A DNA stretch of 64,000 nt from assembly GCF_030936135.1 (NCBI RefSeq), contig NC_082618.1, positions 9,769,034 through 9,833,033 on the forward strand, written 5' to 3'. A program made the translations under genes and the position numbers. The stretch is from Gavia stellata (Eukaryota > Chordata > Aves > Gaviiformes > Gaviidae). The notes below the pieces were generated by a model. It was given only the letters and a program-made list of their open reading frames with translations, did no database searches and was not told where the DNA came from. Positions 51,001 to 57,556 of the stretch are shown here, one piece after another; within the stretch, counting starts at the first letter, position 1; each line of letters starts with the position of its first letter.

Positions 51001-53845
51001 TCACTGTAAGCAGTTAACTCTGAAGTATTGGTTAACGGGAGAAAATAAAAGGATCACTAAAAGAAGTCCTGTTCTAACTTGCCTAGGGTATTAAGGTAAT
51101 ATCTGTAGCACTTTTACCTCAAATTAAAGGCCCAGCCTTTAAATCCCCTTCAAACAGGGATTGTGACAACTCCTCTAACATATCTCTGTACACTTGTTCA
51201 GGATTTACTTGTGAATTTCAGTATTACCTTCAAGAACATGAATAAAAGCACTTTTCAATAATGACTTTCATTCATTCTTTATACTGAGTATAAATCAGTT
51301 GGCAAAAGTTTTGCCTGCTTAGTTTTTATCTGATACTTCATAGCTACAGGAACGTCTATGAAGACGTAAATTTTTAAAACCTTTTTTGCAAAGATACTCT
51401 GTAGAACAGATGAAGCACCCTTAAGATCAAAGTTTTATTCATTCTCATGAAAAGTTTGACTACTAAGTCTTTTTCCATGGAGTATTACTACTGTTTCCTG
51501 AAGCAAGCTTGGGACAAGACTATAAGGTGTAAATTTCTAAATCAATTTCAATTTATCCTTTGCCAGTTGTCTTACCAGTTCTTTCCCTGGTCTAACTGCA
51601 AGAACAAAGCCTGCTAGAATGACACGTGCGGCTTTCGTCAGAGTTATGCTATTTGAATCTGAAGAGTGGTAGTTTCTTCTCACTACAGGCTTAGCAAAGG
51701 GGGAGTCAAGAGTTTGGTTTTGAAATGTTTCACAAATATTTTTGAAGTTCTTCTCATGATGATTATGAAAACCAATGGCAAATAATTGTTTATTATTTCT
51801 AAAGCCATTTATAGACCCTGATTTAGTATACTGTGACAAGGGGAGATTACATATTTGGCTAGTTGTAGGTAACTGGAATTTGTTGGGCTAAAGATTCCTC
51901 TGTTTTCTGTACCAAGCCAACTTTGTAGTTGCTCTTATTTAATCCCTTTTCAAATATTAAGTTACTGCTGATGAGAGGACACTCAACTAAAGTTAAAACT
52001 AGAACACATCGGACCTTAAACAGCTTTTACAGGGGTTATATTGTAAGTTGTATGTTGCTTTGTTATTCATCGTTCATGTTGGAACAAATCGTGTCGGGGG
52101 GGAGGATTCTGAAACACTAACGCTGGTACTTTGATTAATGTTAAATGTGTGTGGGTTTTTTGTTCCTAAATGTCAGCAGAAAAAAATGAGAATAACTATT
52201 ATTAAGGCTTCTCTGGCTTTGATTTCCTCATTGCTAAAATAGAGAATATTTACTAACTCATAAGTTACACGAAGAGCTTTGGATACAAAGTGCAACGCAA
52301 TCGCTGATTTGTTGCTTCTTTCTCTTTTGCCTTTCACCTACTTAACAGATATTTGCCATCCAGTTACTTTCATTTTTGTGTATCCAGTACGCACTACCCA
52401 AATCTCTCAGCGTGGCTCGTTTAGCTATCAATGTGATGGGAACCCTACTCACAGGTAAGCACTCCAGCAACCCCTAAATACGTTGTTGTGTAAATTAGAA
52501 TTATTTGCCTAGGTTGAATGCAATTTTGTCTAAATGCCACTGTGTTAATTATGATTGTAAAAGTAACAACTCTTCTTGACTGGATTCTTGTAATGATTCC
52601 TTTTTACTTAAACATTTCCTTTTCCTTGATAGTTTTGACCCAGTCAAAGCGCTACACTTTTTTTATGCCGACGCTGCCTTGTTTGGTGTCATTCTGTCAA
52701 GCCTTTCCTCCTTTGTATGAGGATATTATGTCTCTGCTGATACAAATAGGACAAGTTTGTGCCTCTGATGTCGCTACGCAGACAAGAGACTTTGACCCAA
52801 TTATTACACGTAAGTAAAGTACCTTGTATTTCAAAAGTAACGTCATGGTCCCAGGGAGAAAATTATGTTAATGTTTCAAAAGTTTGAGAGTATTTGGAAT
52901 GCAGCAGGAAATTTATTGCTGTTGTCTTGTAAATATAGAAGGAATAGGGATAGGTGGGTTTACTGGTTTGGAGGAGAGAGTTCAGCGGCTAAAGGGGCTG
53001 AAAGTACCCCTTTTATGAAACTCTGTACTGCCTTCCATCCATTTTATTTCCCTGCTTGTATCACTTCAAGATGTATCCCTGCATGCAAGTGTTGCACATA
53101 GAATTTGTCAGTGTAGTCCAAGGATTAAAGATGTGAGGGAAGGCCATTGGCTTTTGAGAACACAAGGACGTTTCAACCCCTCAGCTGAGGCATAATGGCC
53201 ATATAAATCTTCCTAACCCATTGGAAATGCAAAGTCAAATGAGCTAGCTGAAGTCTTACACATGACATAGCATGGTTGGATAAATATATAGTGTTTGTGT
53301 GAACATGGATTAACCGTTTAAGTGTCTCAGCTGATCTTGAGCATGTTTTTGTCTCTTGTTTTTGTCTAAAGACATGCTCTCCTCATGTGATACAAGGTTC
53401 CCTGATGCTATCTATGCTAGGATATTTATCTTAAAAGAAGTAAGAGAGGAATATAAAAAAAAAAACCAAAGGAGTCAGACATAGGTAAATGAAAAAGAAA
53501 TGTTGTAGTGTCACTAGAAATAATCTGTGGAGTTAAGCCTGGCGCATGAAATAGTGATGGCTCAAATTTGCAATTTCATCGCATACATGTTTGTGTTACA
53601 GGTGTATAATATAACAATTTTTTTAAAAAAATTATTTATTTAGATGGACTTTGCGGCTTCTACTTACTTTTCTAGGTCTCCAGCAACTAAAGGAGAAACC
53701 ACATGAAGTGTCAGGACTTTGTAAAGATTCATCTGACAAAAGTTGTTCAAGGGACATTGCAAGCATGGACCCTGATGTTCGGTTATGCCAGTGTGTTGAA
53801 AATACTATCATTGAAATAATTAACATCAGCGTAAGTGGAGTTTAG
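35481..53845 (+). CDS. INTS2: Integrator complex subunit 2, complete (24 coding exons)
   Basis: INTS2 is a helical-repeat scaffold of the nuclear Integrator complex, which binds RNA polymerase II, cleaves snRNA 3' ends and attenuates promoter-proximal transcription. The 24 exons join in phase into 1192 residues (human 1204). The ATG at 35481 has an ideal context (gccgccATGg) and is the first in-frame ATG after an in-frame TAA at 35286. It aligns with an internal Met of the human protein, so the human N-terminal extension of about 8 residues is absent. Anchors are FEAMQKVDVV, RLLLPCLVRMALCAPADQSQSW, LSELLAIMNKVS, ASALLRLYCALMGIAGLK and the C-terminus IIEIINISVSGV. One acidic loop near residues 945-965 looks diverged from mammals. 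No frame lesions were seen. Two unusual donors are described among the findings. Confidence 0.97.
36229..36367 (+). CDS. INTS2: INTS2 exon 2, residues 98-144
   Basis: Acceptor gacag, donor gtaaat. Reads HKLGGGSGESVLVSQLQHG and RRLRLVLSELLAIMNK. Confidence 0.95.
37087..37189 (+). CDS. INTS2: INTS2 exon 3, residues 145-178
   Basis: Acceptor tgtag, donor gtgtag. Reads VSESNGEFFLKSSELFESP and EEAADVLCILQA. Confidence 0.95.
37427..37540 (+). CDS. INTS2: INTS2 exon 4, residues 179-216
   Basis: Acceptor tccag, donor gtgagt. Reads ELPSLLPIVDVAEALLHV and AWFLCLLVANVPDSFNE. Confidence 0.95.
38231..38361 (+). CDS. INTS2: INTS2 exon 5, residues 217-260
   Basis: Acceptor tttag, donor gtaagt. Reads CRGLIKNGERQDEES, then GGRRRTEALRHLCKMNPSQ. 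Ends in phase 0. Confidence 0.95.
38459..38632 (+). CDS. INTS2: INTS2 exon 6, residues 261-318
   Basis: Acceptor tctag, donor gtacga. Reads VEECHLPGLGVALTLDHTK and FVSGLLLGTNAKVRTWFG. Separated from exon 5 by a 97-bp intron, near the lower size limit. Confidence 0.95.
39185..39411 (+). CDS. INTS2: INTS2 exon 7, residues 319-393
   Basis: Acceptor cacag, donor gtaatg. Reads VLWQMRRQLLLELMGILPTV and ASALLRLYCALMGIAGLK. Confidence 0.95.
40253..40378 (+). CDS. INTS2: INTS2 exon 8, residues 394-435
   Basis: Acceptor ttcag, donor gtacct. Reads PTDEEAEQLLQLMTSRPP and FVSLSFCMLLAFSTLV. Confidence 0.95.
40939..41010 (+). CDS. INTS2: INTS2 exon 9 (72 bp), residues 436-459
   Basis: Acceptor tgcag, donor gtgaga. 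Reads TPEQEQLMVMWLSWMIKEEA. Split Ser codons lie at both ends. Confidence 0.94.
41106..41220 (+). CDS. INTS2: INTS2 exon 10, residues 460-498
   Basis: Acceptor attag, donor gtaaat. Reads ISGVSASFGEMLLLVAMYF and SAIIDLVCSTLGMK. The intron before it is only 95 bp. Confidence 0.95.
41901..41969 (+). CDS. INTS2: INTS2 exon 11 (69 bp), residues 499-521
   Basis: Acceptor ttcag, donor gtactt. Reads IVIKPSSLSRMKTIFTQEIF. A long pyrimidine tract follows the donor. Confidence 0.94.
42418..42552 (+). CDS. INTS2: INTS2 exon 12, residues 522-566
   Basis: Acceptor tttag, donor gtatga. Reads VVTAHAVRVPVTGNLSANIT and GFLPIHCIYQLLKSRSFTKH. Confidence 0.95.
43040..43216 (+). CDS. INTS2: INTS2 exon 13, residues 567-625
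   Basis: Acceptor tctag, donor gtaagt. Reads DWIYRQLCETTTPLHPQLL, DVYINSILTPASKSNPEA and ends FQGLSG. Confidence 0.95.
43753..43786. repeat. A-rich (AAAAG)n-like tract
   Basis: A runs interrupted by single C or G in INTS2 intron 13. Confidence 0.85.
43941..44049 (+). CDS. INTS2: INTS2 exon 14, residues 626-661
   Basis: Acceptor tacag, donor gtatac. Reads GENTRLTQRYSITTQLLVL and SYEEALLANTKIL. The conserved junction (IL-A-AMQ) uses the weak gtatac donor, but a consensus gtgagt lies exactly 6 bases downstream. A 61-bp tandem duplication begins 37 bp into the intron. Confidence 0.9.
44050..45107 (+). other. INTS2: INTS2 intron 14 (1.06 kb)
   Basis: Contains the alternative donor GTGAGT at 44056 and the exact 2 x 61 bp tandem duplication at 44086-44208. 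The rest is unremarkable. Confidence 0.85.
44086..44208. repeat. Exact 2 x 61 bp tandem duplication
   Basis: Unit begins gaaaattaggtgcaaaaagg and ends gtcagattcaa. Copy 1 is 44086-44146 and copy 2 is 44147-44207, identical by eye, with one extra G of a third copy. It lies in INTS2 intron 14. Confidence 0.97.
45108..45212 (+). CDS. INTS2: INTS2 exon 15, residues 662-696
   Basis: Acceptor tgtag, donor gtatag. Reads AMQKKPKSYSSALMDQIPIK and IRQAQGLQQELG. Confidence 0.94.
45687..45851 (+). CDS. INTS2: INTS2 exon 16, residues 697-751
   Basis: The acceptor is the uncommon aaag; donor gtaaat. Reads LHSALLRLLATNYPHLCIVE and DALLRRMLLTNIAKNHSPKQ. Confidence 0.93.
46070..46271 (+). CDS. INTS2: INTS2 exon 17, residues 752-818
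   Basis: Acceptor tatag, donor gtaggc. Reads MLPGNHTQLMQILEHLTLL, PYAEVLTSNMNRLLNAGVP and KLWMVLNTVMPR. Confidence 0.95.
46822..46947 (+). CDS. INTS2: INTS2 exon 18, residues 819-860
   Basis: Acceptor tttag, donor gtaagc. Reads LWVMTVNALQPSVKIVRQQK and DPLIVLRCDQRVH. Confidence 0.95.
46948..48496 (+). other. INTS2: INTS2 intron 18 (1.55 kb)
   Basis: Contains a (TGG)7 microsatellite at 47320-47340. No coding similarity seen. Confidence 0.85.
47320..47340. repeat. (TGG)7 microsatellite
   Basis: Seven perfect TGG units in INTS2 intron 18. Confidence 0.95.
48497..48686 (+). CDS. INTS2: INTS2 exon 19, residues 861-924
   Basis: Acceptor atcag, donor gtgagg. Reads SPPLMDITLHMLNGYLLASK, then a variable EQDIRPSQNNAMGP, then EVTREELKNALLAAQ. 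Confidence 0.94.
49604..49849 (+). CDS. INTS2: INTS2 exon 20, residues 925-1006
   Basis: Acceptor cacag, donor gtctgc. Reads DSAAVQILLEICLPTEEEK, a diverged acidic loop (SPELEEEEDS), then LREVQCLICCLLHQMYIADP. Confidence 0.95.
50866..50973 (+). CDS. INTS2: INTS2 exon 21, residues 1007-1042
   Basis: Acceptor cacag, donor gtactg. Reads GYPCELLALTVAGIPSMHIC and ELIAQPELEKQ. Confidence 0.95.
50974..52348 (+). other. INTS2: INTS2 intron 21 (1.4 kb)
   Basis: A minus-strand frame at 51537-51839 has no family resemblance. Nothing recognised. Confidence 0.85.
52349..52454 (+). CDS. INTS2: INTS2 exon 22, residues 1043-1077
   Basis: Acceptor aacag, donor gtaagc. Reads IFAIQLLSFLCIQYALPKSL and RLAINVMGTLLT. 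Confidence 0.95.
52633..52809 (+). CDS. INTS2: INTS2 exon 23, residues 1078-1136
   Basis: Acceptor gatag, donor gtaagt. Reads LTQSKRYTFFMPTLPCLVSF, FPPLYEDIMSLLIQIGQVC and TRDFDPIIT. Confidence 0.95.
53676..53845 (+). CDS. INTS2: INTS2 exon 24, residues 1137-1192 and stop
   Basis: Acceptor tctag. Reads LQQLKEKPHEVSGLCKDSS, MDPDVRLCQCVENTIIEIIN and SVSGV, then TAG at 53843-53845. The Val-Ser codons GTA AGT (53831-53836) form a full consensus splice donor 12 bases before the stop. Confidence 0.95.
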
Positions 53846-54397
53846 GAAGAACGCAAATGAAAATTGTACTGTCGCTAGTCCCACGGTCTATGGTGCCTAA
53901 ATTTGGAGAAAGCTGCGACAGTGGACCGAGGAACTGGAGCACAAGAAGTCTGTATTTTTCATTCCTTCGATTCAGTTATGGCTGAAAAGAAAAGAATTCT
54001 TTAAAGAGGCTTATGTTGCTTCCAGTGAAAACTTCTGAGGCTGATGGGGTCGTTAAATAATTTCCAGTGAAACTGAGCGTGATTTTCAGGCTTGCTTGGT
54101 TTCTGAAGTGATGCAACAACACACCTGAAAGCGTTTTATAACACTCTGAAAAGTGAATATTAATTTGTTGAGCAAACAGCAAAATGATGGGTAAGAAAAA
54201 ATTGAGATTGAAGCTCTTTGCTTAAGTTAAATGAACTACTTTTACAGAGCCTTGCAGAGCAAGATGGAATAAAATACGCCAAGGAGGACTTGAAAAAGGG
54301 GTGTAAGTAACTTGCACCATCGCATTGAGTACTAAGAAAATGCTTTAACTTTTTTTTATTTGTGTTTCAAACCATTGGTCAAAGTTTCAGTTCATGA

Positions 54398-54437
54398 GAT
54401 CAGGAACTTCATTTAAAGATCAGGAACTTCATTAAAA
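54398..54437. repeat. 20-bp tandem repeat, two copies
   Basis: gatcaggaacttcatttaaa followed by a copy with one change, in the INTS2 3'UTR. Confidence 0.95.
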
Positions 54438-55375
54438 ATCAACCAGCCTCATTACAAGTTTGAAACTGGTCTAAAAGTGTCTTTAGAAAAAAGTGCTAGT
54501 ACGACAAAATGAGCTGTATATATGTGATTTTTAAAGAATGTGTATTTTTCACGCAGCTCAGGTGATTTAGTATTTTTTAACATCGCTCAGTTTAAAAGAG
54601 ATGAGAAAGACTTCAAGAAGGAAGTGCGAAGGTATCTTAAGTTGTCATCAGGATAAGATTAAAAAAAGAAATTGGTGTTGAGGGTGACTGACAGAAGCTG
54701 AATTTCCCTGGAATGAAAGGAATGACAGATTTCAGCCATACCGAGGCGGTTACATGCAGCTCAGCTCAGACAAGAGGGCTGAATCCTTTGTGCTTCATGC
54801 ATGAAGTTGGTTGTTCTTTCTTTCATATACAAAACCTGCAGGATTTAGCCTTGACAGATCTGTTTTGTGGCATCGCAGAAGGAGGTGTGGTGCCATATTT
54901 GGGAGTTTCTTGAAGGTTGCACAAGCACATGCTTTTGCGGCAGAGAAAAAAAAATTACGGTTTGGCTGTTGTGCCAGAAGTGAACATCCTTCAGCACACT
55001 TGAATTGCTAAACTTGGCCATCCAGCACTTACTCTTCTCTTAAACGAGAACATCCAGGGTCCTTAAATAAGTGAAATATTTTTCAATTAAAACCAGTTTA
55101 TATTCCAGAAATTAATGGTCTGGATTCTTCAGTGTGGCCGTGAGAAAGTCTTGCATGGCTTGTCGGCCAGTGATTTAGGAAGGCTAATACTGAACTGCCA
55201 AACGCACTTGGGTTTGCGTTCCAGGATTACCAGCGTGCCGTAACTGTCCGATAACACCATCTGACTACCAAGTAGATTTTTGTCATCTTGATGTAAAGTA
55301 TGTCAATAATCTAAATGTATGTATTTTTTGGTTTTTTTTCTCTGAGTGTAATTTTATATGCTGTAGTGGTATTTA

Positions 55376-55381
55376 AATAAA
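55376..55381 (+). terminator. Distal poly(A) signal of INTS2
   Basis: AATAAA with a GT-rich downstream element about 8 bp later. It lies about 330 bp before the RFX X-box of the BRIP1 promoter. A proximal AATAAA is at 54268. Confidence 0.6.
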
Positions 55382-55459
55382 AAACCTGGTGTGTATGACT
55401 TAATTTTACAGAGGTTGCCTGTATTGATTTTAGGTTCTCCATGCTCGTACCCAGTTTAA

Positions 55460-55562
55460 CCCGAGGGGAGCTCCGCGGGGCGCGGAACGCCCTCAGGAGA
55501 ACAGAGGGACGCGGGGCCGGGGCCGCCTGAGGCCTTCTCCTCCCGGGCCTTTCGTGCGTGGC
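55460..55562. promoter_or_regulatory. Small CpG-dense block between INTS2 and BRIP1
   Basis: About 13 CpG in 100 bp with G runs. It is separated from the BRIP1 island by about 130 bp of AT-rich DNA, mirroring the block seen before INTS2. It may be a pause/termination element or an upstream promoter element. Confidence 0.45.
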
Positions 55563-55712
55563 AGTATTTAAAACCCACTGACTTTATTAAAACAATTACT
55601 CATTTTTCAGTTCCTGATACAGTGGTTTCTGCGCACTATGCTTAAAACAAGGTAAATACTAATGAAAGTTATTAAAGTATTTTGCAATACAATTCCCCCT
55701 CGCTAAAGGCGT

Positions 55713-55727
55713 GGTTGCCCAGCAACC
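55713..55727. promoter_or_regulatory. RFX X-box-like inverted repeat
   Basis: ggttgc-cca-gcaacc, with perfect 6-bp arms and a 3-bp spacer, matches the RFX consensus GTNRCC(N0-3)RGYAAC. It is positioned just upstream of the CCAAT boxes of BRIP1. Confidence 0.7.
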
Positions 55728-55760
55728 GGTACAACCCGGAAGCCAACAAGGCTCTCCGTG

Positions 55761-55858
55761 ATTGGTTCTAATATCGCAGAGGTGGAAGGAGGGAGCGGCT
55801 CAGTCTGCGATTTGCGGATTGGCGGCTCAGGGCCCCTTCCTGTCAGCTGATTGGCGCC
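55761..55858. promoter_or_regulatory. CCAAT-box cluster with E2F-like site
   Basis: ATTGG at 55761-55765, 55818-55822 and 55850-55854. TTGGCGCC (E2F-like) overlaps the last one. Expected binding by NF-Y and E2F is inferred from family knowledge only. Confidence 0.6.
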
Positions 55859-55908
55859 GGGGCGGAGGCGGGAAGGACGGACGCTGGAGAGCGCTGCCGT
55901 CGCCTGAG
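55830..55908 (+). other. BRIP1: BRIP1 non-coding exon 1 (3' edge visible, 5' edge guessed)
   Basis: The donor gtgagc at 55909 after cgcctgag is the only strong donor downstream of the promoter sites and upstream of the coding exon. Mammalian BRIP1 likewise has a non-coding first exon. The 5' edge is a guess. Confidence 0.45.
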
Positions 55909-57427
55909 GTGAGCGGCCGCGCGGCGCCGCTCGTCGCCTCCCGCGGGGCGGAGCGCGGCTGTGAGGAAACCGGGCTCGCGCAGGGTGGGAGGAAAGGGAC
56001 GAAAGTGGCTTTCTGGGGGCTCCTACCTCTTAAAGAAGGTAAAGGAAACGCCCTGGTGCCTCTGTGTAGGCTGGGGCGGGGCGACGGGCACAGGAGAATG
56101 ACAGCAGTTTCCTCAGCGTTCCCTGCCCTCAGCCACAGCTCCCCGGGGCTGGAGCTAGAGCAGGCCAAGGTGGCGACGGGGTTTTCCTGGGGAGCAGCCC
56201 CGGTCCTCCTAGGGGCGCTCCCGGGCGGAGCGGAGCGGAGCGGGGTGGGGCGAAGGGTCCCTCTGCGTTCCCGGTGTCCCGGACCGTTGCCGCCTCCTTC
56301 TCCCTTCGCTGTTCAGTCCTTCCCACCGCCCCGACGGCGGCTTGCTTTTTTTTCTTGGGCAAAGCTCAATTCGAAGTAGTGCTCGTTTAAGCGAACCCCA
56401 CCCCCCCCCACCCCCGAATGTGTCAGGGAAAAGCCTTTTAATGGCGTGCGGTGACGCTGCTGGAAGGAGGGGTCGGATGTAAGCTCATGTTCGCAATCTC
56501 TTTTTGCTAGGATTTCTTTTTCCTGTTGAGAAAGTTGATGATGAAGCTGAATCATGCCATACGTTGGTTGTTTCGATGTATATGTCTACTCATTAAAAAT
56601 CAGATGAGGGCACAGGTTAGTGAGTTAATTTATCACAGGGGATCTGCCAATTTAAAATTGTTCTTTTATTTTGTAGATGCTGAAAACCTGTAAGAAAAAA
56701 ACCCTCTGTGCTTTTTAAAAAATGTATTCCTTTTTTAAAAGCCGTTTATGGCTCCTCAGTATTTTAAGTCAATAGTTTCAACATTTTAGCATGATAGGGA
56801 AACTGACTTTCTTTTATTATCCCACGTGAAAGAAATGCAAGATAATACAGAATAGTGAAGTGACTAACACCTCATTTTCCCCTGAATAATTACTGTATTA
56901 TTCGTGGAATAAAAGTGCTGGTTTTTAAACATCTCATTTTTAAAGTCACTGTCCAGTTTTATTTTCTCACTGTTACAAAATGAACAGTACAAGCTACTGC
57001 TGTTACCCGTATCTTTGTAGTTTGCAATGTCTTGGAGTTCAAGCTAATGGACCTGCAGAATTGCAAACCCAGCTATTTTTAGTTATTAAATATCCTAAAA
57101 TACTTTTCCCCTGAGGATTTGAGCTCTTATCCCAAGAGTATTCAGTCTGAGAGATAGAATCTGAAATGATGTGCGCAGTTCATCATACTTTTATTCAAAT
57201 TGCTGACGTTACTCATCAGATGGTGGCCGCTTGCTCTTATGTGTAACAGGGCCAAGGCTGAACTGATGATGTGTGGTATAAATTCCTCTATGCCCATTCT
57301 GTTAATATCCTGAACTGCTCAGCCCCCTTATCAGGTGTTTCTGCTTGGTTTTGTTTGGTGCCATACCTTGTTTCAGGCTTTGCCTGGTTGTTAGTGTTGA
57401 CTTGTTAATACTATTTTTTTATTGCAG
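55909..57427 (+). other. BRIP1: BRIP1 intron 1 (1.5 kb)
   Basis: The first 500 bp is still CpG island and the remainder is AT rich. A C-rich tract lies at about 56397-56415. Confidence 0.7.
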
Positions 57428-57556
57428 TTATAAACCTGAAGTAAACAGGAGGAAACAGCGGCAATGTCTTCTGATGTGTCAGAATATACTATTGGGGGCG
57501 TGAAGATCATATTCCCTTGCAAGGCTTACCCTTCACAACTTGCTATGATGAATGCT
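57428..57556 (+). CDS. BRIP1: BRIP1 exon 2: 5'UTR end, ATG at 57464, residues 1-31
   Basis: Acceptor ttgcag, donor gtaagt. 36 bases of leader, an in-frame TGA at 57437-57439, then [15 protein letters not shown] and ending PSQLAMMNA. Gln25 of the Q motif is present. Coding part 93 bp, as in human. Confidence 0.94.

Larger units (their letters stand above)
53846..55400 (+). other. INTS2: INTS2 3' untranslated region (end inferred)
   Basis: Non-coding. AATAAA occurs at 54268 and 55376. The latter is followed by GT-rich DNA (tggtgtgtatg) and is the better candidate end, giving about 1.5 kb. It contains a 20-bp exact tandem repeat at 54398-54437. Nothing else is recognised. Confidence 0.65.
55690..56400 (+). 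promoter_or_regulatory. BRIP1: CpG-island promoter of BRIP1
   Basis: GC- and CpG-rich and TATA-less. Contains an X-box (55713-55727), three inverted CCAAT boxes (ATTGG at 55761, 55818 and 55850; the last two 32 bp apart) and E2F-like TTGGCGCC at 55851-55858. NF-Y pairs with E2F/CHR-type sites are typical of S-phase DNA-repair genes. A GGAGC triplet repeat lies at about 56224-56243. Confidence 0.8.

Noticed and set aside
55762-56379. 205-codon + strand ORF in the BRIP1 CpG island
   Set aside because: It spans the promoter and inferred exon 1/intron 1. Residues reflect GC composition only.
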